Below are positions 13,974 through 21,649 of a stretch of DNA of 34,911 bases, piece after piece. Each line of letters begins with the position of its first letter. The first letter of the stretch is position 1. The position numbers were made by a program, and so were the translations under genes. The stretch is from Fundidesulfovibrio magnetotacticus (GTDB lineage: Bacteria; Desulfobacterota; Desulfovibrionia; Desulfovibrionales; Desulfovibrionaceae), in assembly GCF_013019105.1 (NCBI RefSeq), contig NZ_BLTE01000026.1:1-34911 (forward strand). Direction: 5' to 3'. The notes beneath the pieces were generated by a model. It did no database searches and was not told where the DNA came from. It was given only the letters and a program-made list of their open reading frames with translations.

Positions 13974-15530
13974 ATGGCCAACGGGACGGCCCAGTCAGTC
14001 AACACATGCAAGGGAGGGCTCGGAACCTACGTGTCCGAGAACCTCACACTCTGCGGCCAGAGCCCCAAGGCCACGTGGATCGGCTACGCGGCGGCCTGGG
14101 CGCTCTTCTTCCTCATCCTCAAGGTGCTCCCGCTGCCCTCGGGGCTCAAGCCCGAGGGCATGAGCGTGCTGGCGGTGCTCGTGTGGGCGTGCGTCATGTG
14201 GGTCACGGAGGCCATGCCCGTGGGCATCGCGGGCATCTCCATCCCCACGCTGCTCATCCTCACCAGGGCCATCCCCTGGAACAACGGCAACCCGCCCATG
14301 GGCCAGGCCTTCTCCGGCTTCACCACCCACGAGGTCTGGCTTTGCCTCTTCGCCTTCTTCGCCGGGGCCATCATCCAACTCCTGCGCATGGACAAGCGCA
14401 TCGCCCTGGCCATCCTGGACAAGCTCAAGGCCTCCAGCGTGGGGCGCATCATCTGGGGCATGTTCTGGGTGAACGTCGTGCTGGCCTTCCTGATCCCGGC
14501 GGCCAACGCCCGCGCCGCCACCGTGATGCCCGTGGTCCAGGGCGTCACCGCCCTCCTGGGCGACTCCCACGCCGAGCGCGAGGCCAAGAAGGCCATCGTC
14601 ATCCAGGCCATGGTCTACGCCTCCATGATCTCGGGCCTGTTCATCCTCACCGGGCACATGCCCAACCTGATCATGACCGGCCTCTTCGAGAAGAGCGGCC
14701 TGCGCAACCTCGGCTATTTCAACTGGATGGTGCTCCACGCGCCCTATCTCATCCTGTTCGCCCTCATCCAGTGGTGGGTGCGCGTGCACTTCAAGACGGC
14801 GGGCGTCTCCATCCCCGGCGGCCACCAGGAAATCAGCCGCCAGCACCGGGAGCTGGGGCCCATGTCCGGCCCCGAGAAGGCCATGCTGGCGGTCTTCGCC
14901 GTCGTGGGCCTGCTCTTCATGACCGGCAAGGGCTCGCCCGTGGTGCTCCACACCTATCAGCTGGGCATCGTGGGCCTGGTGGGCATCATGATCCTCTTCA
15001 TCCCCGGCCTGTTCCCCTTCAAGTGGAAGGCCGTGCAGGACCGCACCACCTGGGGCACCTTCCTCCTGCTGGGCGGGGCCATCACCATGACAGACGCCAT
15101 GGCCAAGTCCGGCCTGGCCGCCTGGATGGCCGACCACATCCACGCCCTGGTCGCGGGCATGAACTGGTGGCAGACCCTCCTGGTGATGATGCTGGGCACC
15201 CAGGTGCTGCGCCTGGGCATGCTCTCCAACGTGGCCGCCGTGGCCATGCTCGCGCCCATCATGTTCGCCATGGCCCCCAAGGTGGGCCTGCACCCCGTGG
15301 CCTTCACCCTGCTCATCTGCAACGTGGACACCTTCGCCTTCCTCTTGCCCACGCAGATCACCGCCGCCGTCATCGCTTACGGCACCAACACCTTCTCCAC
15401 CGCCGACTACGCCCGGGCGGGCTGGGTGTGCTCCCTGCTGGCGGTGGTCTTCGGCATCCTGGTCATGGCCCCCTGGTACGCCCTCTGGGGCCTGCCCGTC
15501 TGGAACCCCAACGCCCCCTGGCCCTTCTAA
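13974..15530 (+). CDS. DASS/SLC13 family anion transporter
   Basis: A 518-aa polytopic membrane protein with about 12 hydrophobic spans; AAGGAGG lies 7 nt before the ATG. The family plan is clear: a conserved entry region VTEAMPVGIAGISIPTLLIL, then two substrate/sodium hairpins. The first, LIPAANARAATVMPVVQGV, resembles the PSNTAR-type motif of CitT/DIT1 proteins with Ser-Asn-Thr altered. The second is MLSNVAAVAMLAPIMFAMAP. Members import sulfate, di- or tricarboxylates, so the sequence alone does not give the substrate. Its stop is 10 bp before the AprA-like gene, so the two are co-transcribed and the imported anion is probably linked to that enzyme. Confidence 0.88.
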   Translation: MANGTAQSVNTCKGGLGTYVSENLTLCGQSPKATWIGYAAAWALFFLILKVLPLPSGLKPEGMSVLAVLVWACVMWVTEAMPVGIAGISIPTLLILTRAIPWNNGNPPMGQAFSGFTTHEVWLCLFAFFAGAIIQLLRMDKRIALAILDKLKASSVGRIIWGMFWVNVVLAFLIPAANARAATVMPVVQGVTALLGDSHAEREAKKAIVIQAMVYASMISGLFILTGHMPNLIMTGLFEKSGLRNLGYFNWMVLHAPYLILFALIQWWVRVHFKTAGVSIPGGHQEISRQHRELGPMSGPEKAMLAVFAVVGLLFMTGKGSPVVLHTYQLGIVGLVGIMILFIPGLFPFKWKAVQDRTTWGTFLLLGGAITMTDAMAKSGLAAWMADHIHALVAGMNWWQTLLVMMLGTQVLRLGMLSNVAAVAMLAPIMFAMAPKVGLHPVAFTLLICNVDTFAFLLPTQITAAVIAYGTNTFSTADYARAGWVCSLLAVVFGILVMAPWYALWGLPVWNPNAPWPF

Positions 15531-15540
15531 GGAGGTCCCC

Positions 15541-17298
15541 ATGCCACGCATGGCCCAGAATCCCGTGAACCTCGACGCCGTGGAAACCGTGCGCGTCGAC
15601 TGCGACATCCTCATCATCGGCGGCGGCAACGCCGGATGCTTCTCCGCCGTGGAAGCCGCCAAGATCGACCCCTCCCTCAAGGTGGTCATCATGGAAAAGG
15701 CCCAGATCATGCGCTCCGGCGCGTGCTCGGCGGGCATGGACGCCATCAACACCTACATCCCCGAAGGCAAGACCCCCGAAGACCTCGTGCGCTGGTGCCG
15801 CTCCCAGGTGGGCGGAGGCCCTCTGCGCGAGGACCTGGCGCTCTCCAACGCCCGCGAACTCAACGAAGCCGTGGACGACCTCGAACGCTGGGGGCTGCCC
15901 ATCCTGCGCGACGACAAGGGCAACATCCGCTACCGGGGCGCCTGGGACATCTCCATCCACGGCGAGCAACTCAAGCCCATCATGGCCGAGAAGGCCATCG
16001 AGGCCGGGGCGCAGGTGTACAACCGCGTGGCCTGCACGCAACTCCTCATGCACGAGGGCCGCTGCGTTGGCGCGCTGGGCTTCGGCGTGCGCGACGGCAA
16101 GTTCTACGTCTTCAACGCCAAGGCCACCATCAACGCCACCGGCGGCGCGGCCGGGCTCTACAAGTCCTACACCGCCGACGCCACCGACTCCCACCACCAG
16201 ATCTGGATGTGCCCCTACTGCGTTGGCACCGGCTACGCCGTGGGCATCCGCCAGGGCGCTGAAATGACCTCCATGGAGCAGCGCTGGGTGGCCACCCGCA
16301 CCAAGGACTTCTGCGGCCCCGTGGACACCATCTCCGTGGGTTACAAAGCCCCCATCATCAACGCCAAGGGCGAACGCATCATGCGCGAACGCTACGCCCA
16401 CCTGGGCGCGGACAAGGCCCCGCGCTACATCCGCGCCAACGCCCCCATGGAGGAATGGCTCGCCGGACGCGGCCCCACCTACTGCGACACCCGCGACATG
16501 GACCCCGAACTCGCCAGCCAGATGATGACCGACTACCTCAACGAACGCCCCAGCTTCGTCCTCTTCCTGGCCAGCAGGGGACAGGACCCCACCAAGGAAC
16601 CCATCGAAATCTACGGCTCCGACCCCTACATCGTGGGGGGGCACACCCAGTCCGGCTTCTGGGTGGACCTCGACCGCATGACCACCGTCCCCGGCCTCTT
16701 CGCCGCGGGCGAAACCGCCGGCGGCAACCCCAACAAGTTCGTGGGAGGCTGCGCCGCCGAAGGCAAGATCGCCCTGCGCGGGGCCGTCCAGTACATCCAA
16801 AACCTCGAACTCCCGGACCCCGATCCCGCACAGATCGAGGCCGAAAAAGCCCGCGTCTTCGCACCGCTGCTGCGCGGCCAAGACTTCGACGGCGTGGCCG
16901 CCCTCGAAATGGAAGAACGGCTCCAGCGCCTCATGGACGAATACGCGGGAGGAACCAGCCAGTTCTACCGCACCAACGAGGAACGCCTGGACTACGCCCT
17001 CAAACACCTGGACGTCCTCAAGGACCAGACCCGCTTCCTCAAGGCCAGGGACCTCCACGACCTCATGAGCGTCCACGAAGTGATCGACCGCCTCGACGTG
17101 GCCGAGGTGCTCTGCCATCACCTGAAATTCCGCAAGGAAACCCGCTGGCAAGGCTGGCAGACCCGCGCAGACTACCCCGACACCGACCCGGCCTACGACT
17201 GCCACGTGGAAAGCCGCAGGAACCTGGAAACCGGGGAGATCGAGACGTTCACCCGGCCCTACGAACAGATCGTGCCGGGAGACCGCTACAAACCCTGA
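15541..17298 (+). CDS. Short AprA-like FAD-dependent oxidoreductase
   Basis: A 585-aa flavoprotein of the fumarate reductase/AprA superfamily; AAGGAGG lies just before the ATG. The FAD Rossmann motif is at 24-40 (LIIGGGNAGCFSAVEAA), with MTTVPGLFAAGETAGGNPNK (380-399) and CAAEGKIALRGA as the second FAD contact. MEQRWVATRTKDFCGPV (245-261) parallels the AprA segment around its substrate Arg. YIVGGHTQSGFWV (363-375) parallels the AprA active-site His region, giving His368 and Trp222 (HHQIWM) as candidate catalytic residues. Canonical AprA is about 620-665 aa, so this is a short paralogue. APS reduction is one option; reduction of another anionic substrate is the other. The AprB-like ferredoxin gene follows. 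Confidence 0.85.
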   Translation: MPRMAQNPVNLDAVETVRVDCDILIIGGGNAGCFSAVEAAKIDPSLKVVIMEKAQIMRSGACSAGMDAINTYIPEGKTPEDLVRWCRSQVGGGPLREDLALSNARELNEAVDDLERWGLPILRDDKGNIRYRGAWDISIHGEQLKPIMAEKAIEAGAQVYNRVACTQLLMHEGRCVGALGFGVRDGKFYVFNAKATINATGGAAGLYKSYTADATDSHHQIWMCPYCVGTGYAVGIRQGAEMTSMEQRWVATRTKDFCGPVDTISVGYKAPIINAKGERIMRERYAHLGADKAPRYIRANAPMEEWLAGRGPTYCDTRDMDPELASQMMTDYLNERPSFVLFLASRGQDPTKEPIEIYGSDPYIVGGHTQSGFWVDLDRMTTVPGLFAAGETAGGNPNKFVGGCAAEGKIALRGAVQYIQNLELPDPDPAQIEAEKARVFAPLLRGQDFDGVAALEMEERLQRLMDEYAGGTSQFYRTNEERLDYALKHLDVLKDQTRFLKARDLHDLMSVHEVIDRLDVAEVLCHHLKFRKETRWQGWQTRADYPDTDPAYDCHVESRRNLETGEIETFTRPYEQIVPGDRYKP

Positions 17299-17393
17299 GC
17301 GCGGGTCGTCTACGTGCTCCGGCGAACAGGCGGCGCACTGAGGACAAGCTGGGCGTCGCGTTGAAGAAGAGTGAGGCGGCGATCCGTGGGCCA

Positions 17394-17434
17394 GCGGGGC
17401 GCTGCCCCGCACCCCCGACGGGGCTCCGCCCCGT
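17394..17434 (+). repeat. Tandem perfect hairpins between the AprA- and AprB-like genes
   Basis: GCGGGGC-GCT-GCCCCGC (17394-17410) and ACGGGGC-TCC-GCCCCGT (17418-17434) are two near-identical 7-bp stems with 3-nt loops, seven bases apart. They resemble dispersed GC-rich palindromic units. No T-tract follows, so they may stabilise or attenuate the operon transcript rather than end it. Confidence 0.7.
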
Positions 17435-17507
17435 GCCCCGGCCGCCGCGCGAGGCGACGACAACGACGCGCAACGGGTCAAACACCATCAACCGAGAGGA
17501 GGCCGCC

Positions 17508-17837
17508 ATGCCGCCTATTGTCGATCCCAAAAAGTGCAACGGCTGCGAGGGCCGGGAAGAGTCGTTCTGCGAGGAGGCCTGCCCGGGGGACCTGATGTAC
17601 GTGGGCGCGGACGGCAAGTCGCACTGCCACGCGGCGCGCGATTGCTGGGACTGCATGTCCTGCGTGAAGATGTGTCCGCGCGGGGCCATCGAGACGAAGA
17701 TGCCCTACCAGCTAGGCTACCACAAGGCGACGCTCAGGCCCATCATGGGCAAGGACAGCATCACCTGGAAGTGCACGGACATCCACGGAAAGACGGTGAT
17801 GTACCGCTACCGCAATCGTCTGGAGCGCAAGGGCTGA
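17508..17837 (+). CDS. Short AprB-like 2x[4Fe-4S] ferredoxin
   Basis: A 109-aa protein; GAGAGGAGG precedes the ATG. Cluster I ligands are Cys10, 13, 21 and 25 with the C-x2-C-x7-C-x3-CP spacing found in AprB, not the usual ferredoxin spacing. Cluster II is Cys46, 49, 52 and 56. Trp47 in CWDCMSC matches the AprB CWECYSC tryptophan that lies on the electron path to FAD. After the clusters, ATLRPIMGKDSITWKCTDIHGK resembles the AprB beta-sheet region, but the long C-terminal arm that wraps around AprA in the canonical enzyme (about 150-167 aa in total) is absent. It should pass electrons to the AprA-like protein 209 bp upstream. Confidence 0.88.
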   Translation: MPPIVDPKKCNGCEGREESFCEEACPGDLMYVGADGKSHCHAARDCWDCMSCVKMCPRGAIETKMPYQLGYHKATLRPIMGKDSITWKCTDIHGKTVMYRYRNRLERKG

Positions 17838-17874
17838 GGCTGCGGGCCTGCCCGGCCGGGCCTGTAGTGCGCGG

Positions 17875-17935
17875 GTCCGGCCGGGCGCTGGCTGCCGACG
17901 CGGGCGGGCATGTCCGTGCGGCAGCCTGCCCGGAC
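17875..17935 (+). terminator. Imperfect hairpin behind the ferredoxin gene
   Basis: GTCCGG (17875-17880) pairs with CCGGAC (17930-17935) and GGCTGCC (17890-17896) with GGCAGCC (17920-17926), enclosing a 23-nt loop. It lies 38 bp after the ferredoxin stop and before the regulator's own promoter. It has no T-tract, so it is a candidate terminator or mRNA-end structure. Confidence 0.4.
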
Positions 17936-17980
17936 CGATTCCCGGCCTCGATGCGCGCCGGGCGATAGGCGCCTGGGCGC

Positions 17981-18008
17981 TTGACGCGGCAGGGGCCGTC
18001 ATTATTGT
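17981..18008 (+). promoter_or_regulatory. Promoter for the Crp/Fnr gene, leaderless arrangement
   Basis: TTGACG (17981-17986), 16-nt spacer, TATTGT (18003-18008): a good sigma70 match. Only six bases lie between the -10 box and the ATG at 18015, so the message should be leaderless. Confidence 0.6.
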
Positions 18009-18014
18009 GAGCCC

Positions 18015-18722
18015 ATGGCGGGCATGGACGCTAATGTGGAGTGGCACCTGGCCAAGGGCGGCTTTTTCGACGGCCTTGAGCGCGAGTTCGAGGCCTTTCG
18101 GGCGTTGGCGACGCGGCGGCTGGTGAAGAAGAACGACGTGGTTTTTTTCGAGAACGATCGTTGCACCCGCTGTTTCTATCTGGACGAGGGGGCGGTGAAG
18201 ATCTTCCGGATTTCGCTGCACGGGAAGGAGCCGACGTTCTTCATCCGTTCGCCGGGCGAGATGTTCGGGCTGGCCGAGGTGGTGGGCGGCGAGTCCCGCA
18301 AGTGTTCGGCCCAGGCCCTGTCGGACGGGGTGATCCTGGAGATCGGGCGCGACGACTTCCTGGGGCTGATGCTTGGCCATCCGTCCATGGGCCTGCGGGT
18401 GATCGAGGTGCTGGGGCGTCGCATCCGGTACCTGACGGGCCAGTTGGAGAACCTGATGACGTGCGGCGTGGCCACGCGGCTTCTCAAGCTGCTGGTGTGC
18501 CTCTCGCACGACGAGATCGCGCAGGCCAGGGGCGGTCCGGCCCAGGTGCCGGTGCGCCTGACGCAGGGCCAGATGGCCTCCATGACGGGCTCCTGCCAGC
18601 AGACGGTGAGCGAGACGCTGGCGGGCTTCGAGCAGCGCGGGCTCATCAAGGTGGGTCGGGGGCGGATAACACTGTTGGACATCGAGGGCGTGTTCGAGGC
18701 TTTGGCTACGGAATCTTCCTAA
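18015..18722 (+). CDS. Crp/Fnr family transcriptional regulator
   Basis: A 235-aa protein. The cyclic-nucleotide-type beta-barrel spans about 15-120 (CFYLDEGAVKIFRISLHGKE, SPGEMFGLAEVVGG), followed by the dimer helix (about 120-150). The C-terminal winged helix contains LTQGQMASMTGSCQQTVSETLAGFEQRGLI (about 182-211). The N-terminal four-cysteine [4Fe-4S] motif of true FNR is absent, but a CxxC pair (Cys50, Cys53) sits at the edge of the barrel. The cAMP-binding RSA motif is not evident. It probably senses a redox, gas or metabolic signal and may control the preceding transporter-AprA/B genes. The ATG at 18024 is an alternative start. Confidence 0.88.
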   Translation: MAGMDANVEWHLAKGGFFDGLEREFEAFRALATRRLVKKNDVVFFENDRCTRCFYLDEGAVKIFRISLHGKEPTFFIRSPGEMFGLAEVVGGESRKCSAQALSDGVILEIGRDDFLGLMLGHPSMGLRVIEVLGRRIRYLTGQLENLMTCGVATRLLKLLVCLSHDEIAQARGGPAQVPVRLTQGQMASMTGSCQQTVSETLAGFEQRGLIKVGRGRITLLDIEGVFEALATESS

Positions 18723-18763
18723 TCATTCCAGCTTTCTCTGTAGTCCGCGCATTCGATTCCTGT

Positions 18764-18832
18764 TTTCCTACCTGGAAACCGAGGGGCACGCCATGTATGC
18801 TGGCTGTCCTGTATAATGATTTCCTACCTGGA
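18764..18832 (+). promoter_or_regulatory. Promoter region with 13-bp direct repeats
   Basis: A perfect TATAAT (18812-18817) lies 22 bp before the lipoprotein start, with no good -35 box 16-18 bp upstream. TTTCCTACCTGGA occurs twice (18764-18776 and 18820-18832), 56 bp apart. The second copy supplies the GGA of the ribosome site and straddles the expected transcription start. Confidence 0.5.
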
Positions 18833-18839
18833 GGGTCGC

Positions 18840-20366
18840 ATGCGTTTGTCGTTGCGTCTGGCGTTGTGCGTGGTGTTGTTCGGGTTGTGCGGGTGTATGG
18901 GGACATCGAAGAAGGCTCACCTGATGGCCGAGGACAACCTCTACAAGCCCGTGGAGTACGTCAACGCGGCCCAGCCCGGGCCTACCGTGCTCGTGCTGCC
19001 GGGGCAGGTGAGCGCATGGAGTTACGAGTTCCTGGGCAAGGTGAACGCGCAGGGCCTGCGTGATTTCGCCGAAGTGGAGATGGGCAAGTGCAACTTCAAG
19101 GTGCTGGACCGGGTGGAGAACCCGGCCATGCTCCAGGAGGTGGCCATCGCCGCGAATCTGGGCGAAGGCGCGGTGATCGGCAAATTCAAGAAATTCAAGT
19201 TCACCCCGCCGCACTGGGTGGTGGTGTTCGACGTGATCGAGGTGACCCCGCGCTCCACGGGCTTCAAGTACACCGACAAGGCCATGGCCGGGCTGGCCGG
19301 CTCGTTGATGGGCGGGATGATCTTCGGCCAGCTGGGCGCGAAGATCGGCGAAGCGACGCTCGGCTCCATCAGCTCGGCCGAGGAGCAGCGCGAATGGGCC
19401 ATCAGCCTGCGCTACCGGGTGATCGACGCCGTGTCCGGCGTGACGGCGCACGAGGGCCAGTTCCAGGACAAGACCACGGTCTACCGCGAGATCAAGGGCT
19501 TCATGGGCTTCGACACGCACGAGGCGGGCGGCGGCCAGCTTTCCACCTCGGTGCAGCGCATGGTGCAGCAGGCCATCAGGGAGATCGACGAGAAACACAA
19601 GCTTCCCGCCATGGCGGCGTTCGAGGCCGAGAAGGCCAAGCGCGAGAAGGCCATCGCCCGCGCGGCGGCTGAGAAGCCAGCTCCCCCGGCCAAGAAGGGC
19701 AAGAAGGACGAAGCGCCCGTGGCCGAGGGCGTGGCCTGCACCATGACGAGCCTGGGCGCGGTTTCCTGCCTGGTGCCCACGGGGTGGACCACGGCGGCGT
19801 TCCCCACGCTGGGCGCGCAGGGGCAGGCCCAGGCGCTGGGCGGCGGCGGGCAGTCCTCGGCCCTGGCCATGAGCCTGGCCACCCAGGCCGCGGGGCCGCT
19901 GGTGACGCTGACCATGCCCGGCTCGGTGCTGGGCACGGCGTTCAGCGGCGTGGCCATCAACGGCCCGGACGTGGACGGACGCCTGATCATGGTGCCAGCG
20001 CAGGCCTGCAAGGGCGATCCGGCGGTGCTCCAGGCCATGCTGGAGAAGCACTTCCAGCAGAGCTCCCTGGTGCAGGGCCTGGGCGTGGAGACGGTGGAGG
20101 CCCAGGGCGGCCAGCGCCCCATCCAGGTGTACAAGTACATCCGGGTGGAGCGGCGCAAGGTGGAGAGCAACGAGCCCCAGACCACCTCCGGCGCGGACAC
20201 GGGGCAGGGCAACTCCAAGATGGTGTCGGTGCCGCACTACCTGAACATCGCGGTGGCCGTGATGCCCAAGGGCGACCAGATGGTGGTGGCCCTGCTGATG
20301 GTGCCGGAGGAGCGCTTCGTGCCGCAGCTTGAAGGGTTCCGCAAGCTGGTGGGCTCCATCAGCTAG
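18840..20366 (+). CDS. Large lipoprotein of unknown function
   Basis: A 508-aa protein; GGAGG precedes the ATG at 18840. MRLSLRLALCVVLFGLCGC is a lipoprotein signal, lipidated at Cys19. Domain 1 (about 40-265) has VLVLPGQVSAWSYEFLGKV and an internal glycine-rich helix (MAGLAGSLMGGMIFGQLGAK, about 146-165) that could insert in a membrane. A Lys/Ala/Pro linker (about 270-300) follows. Domain 2 (about 305-508) starts CTMTSLGAVSCLVPTGWTTA and ends LVALLMVPEERFVPQLEGF-like, resembling the 'P-x-GW' periplasmic fold of DcrB/PsbP-like proteins. I do not recognise a specific family. It is probably an envelope protein, expressed singly, with a strong terminator behind it. Confidence 0.7.
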   Translation: MRLSLRLALCVVLFGLCGCMGTSKKAHLMAEDNLYKPVEYVNAAQPGPTVLVLPGQVSAWSYEFLGKVNAQGLRDFAEVEMGKCNFKVLDRVENPAMLQEVAIAANLGEGAVIGKFKKFKFTPPHWVVVFDVIEVTPRSTGFKYTDKAMAGLAGSLMGGMIFGQLGAKIGEATLGSISSAEEQREWAISLRYRVIDAVSGVTAHEGQFQDKTTVYREIKGFMGFDTHEAGGGQLSTSVQRMVQQAIREIDEKHKLPAMAAFEAEKAKREKAIARAAAEKPAPPAKKGKKDEAPVAEGVACTMTSLGAVSCLVPTGWTTAAFPTLGAQGQAQALGGGGQSSALAMSLATQAAGPLVTLTMPGSVLGTAFSGVAINGPDVDGRLIMVPAQACKGDPAVLQAMLEKHFQQSSLVQGLGVETVEAQGGQRPIQVYKYIRVERRKVESNEPQTTSGADTGQGNSKMVSVPHYLNIAVAVMPKGDQMVVALLMVPEERFVPQLEGFRKLVGSIS

Positions 20367-20671
20367 ATCTGGAGGGAAAGGAGAACAAGACGGCGCGGGG
20401 GCGAAGGCTCCCGCGCTTTTTTGTTGGGGGGGCATGCCCCGCATCGCGCGGCCATCACCGCGCCAAGAGCGGCCGCCAAACCGTCGATTGGCAGAGAATG
20501 CCGGGAGGTCGCCCGTGGACGTTGAGGTAGTCTGCGGGGCACCCCCCTGATCTTCTTGGAGCGCGCATGGCGCCACCGCCGGGGCTGATGCCGTGTGCCT
20601 TGCATCACTTGGCGAATCGCCAGAACGGCTGAGCCGGGGATCGAAAAGCCTGAGGCGAGCAAGCGCGGCGC
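20367..20671. other. Intergenic region between convergent genes
   Basis: Apart from the terminator at 20393-20422, I see nothing coding here. Short open frames have no ribosome site or recognisable product. Confidence 0.5.
20393..20422 (+). terminator. Rho-independent terminator of the lipoprotein gene
   Basis: GCGCGGGGGC (20393-20402), a 4-nt loop and GCTCCCGCGC (20407-20416) form a 10-bp stem with one G-T pair, followed by six T residues (20417-20422). Confidence 0.9.
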
Positions 20672-21649
20672 TTAACGCCCTCCAGCACAGAGGCTCCTCT
20701 CGGTCCATCGCTCGGGCCGGGCCCCACGAATGTGGTTCTTGCACTTGTCATACGTACACACGCGGCACAACTGCTCGTCTGTACACACATCCGCCCGGAC
20801 CATGATCTCGGCTATGCCGTCGAATCGCTTCTCGAACAGCGACTCGACATCCCCCACTATCCTGCGAGCCTCTTCAAGCGACAACTGCATCGGCAGGACG
20901 AGGTGAAAATCGACATGTATGAATCGCCCGGCCTTCCAGGCACGAAGTTTGTGGATGGAGATCCACTCGGGAATCCGCGCCTCGTTCAACAACTCGCAGA
21001 TCTCCCTGACAAGGTCTTCGTCGGTCTCGTTCATGAGACCTTTGACGGCTTCCCTGACCAGCCCGTACCCAGTCCACAGGATGTTGACCGCCACGACGCA
21101 TGCGATGAATCCATCCAACCAAAGCCAGCCCGTAAGCAACACGCCCCCGAGACCGACCAGAACGCCGGCTGTCGTATACACGTCTGCAAGGACATGCTTC
21201 CCGTCGGCCACAAGGGTGATCGAACGCGTACGCCGCCCCTGCCGCATCAGGTACAACCCCAGGGCCAAGTTCATAGCCGAAGCAAGCACAGACACGAGAA
21301 GCCCGTAGTCCAGGCGGGTCAACTCCTGCGGGGCCAACACCCTGGGGACCGAGGCGTACAAGACGCACCCTGCGGCCACGATGATCAAAACCCCTTCGAA
21401 CAACGCGGAAAAATACTCGACTTTGCCGTGCCCATAAGGGTGGTTGGCGTCAGGGGGGCTTTTTGCCAGATGGATGCTCCACATGGCGAATGAACTCGCA
21501 ATCACGTTGATGATCGACTCCATGGCGTCGGACAGGAGCGCCGCAGAGTTCGTGACAGAGTATGCCGTAAACTTAAAAACCAATATCACCAGCCCGGCGA
21601 CGAAAGAGATCCTGATCGCACGCTGCTGCAACCGGCCCGAATCAATCAT
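20672..21649 (-). CDS. Cation diffusion facilitator transporter with unusual metal site
   Basis: A 325-aa CDF protein with six membrane helices and a C-terminal cytoplasmic metal-binding domain (about 210-300). SAALLSDAMESIINVIAS is helix 2, HPYGHGKVEYFSALFEG the conserved loop, and VADGKHVLADVYTTAGV helix 5. Helix 5 keeps HxxxD (His152, Asp156). In helix 2 the aligned pair is Glu44/Asn48 instead of His/Asp and Asp, so specificity may differ from the Zn2+ or Fe2+ types. The C-terminus adds a cysteine-rich tail (VCTDEQLCRVCTYDKCKNH), absent from typical members. It would export a divalent metal in exchange for protons. GGAG lies 7 nt before the ATG. Confidence 0.9.
   Translation of the reverse strand: MIDSGRLQQRAIRISFVAGLVILVFKFTAYSVTNSAALLSDAMESIINVIASSFAMWSIHLAKSPPDANHPYGHGKVEYFSALFEGVLIIVAAGCVLYASVPRVLAPQELTRLDYGLLVSVLASAMNLALGLYLMRQGRRTRSITLVADGKHVLADVYTTAGVLVGLGGVLLTGWLWLDGFIACVVAVNILWTGYGLVREAVKGLMNETDEDLVREICELLNEARIPEWISIHKLRAWKAGRFIHVDFHLVLPMQLSLEEARRIVGDVESLFEKRFDGIAEIMVRADVCTDEQLCRVCTYDKCKNHIRGARPERWTERSLCAGGR

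Noticed and set aside
15541-17837. Canonical dissimilatory aprA and aprB
   Set aside because: Both proteins are too short, the order and spacing differ (transporter-A-B with a 209-bp gap rather than adjacent aprBA), and no qmo genes are present.
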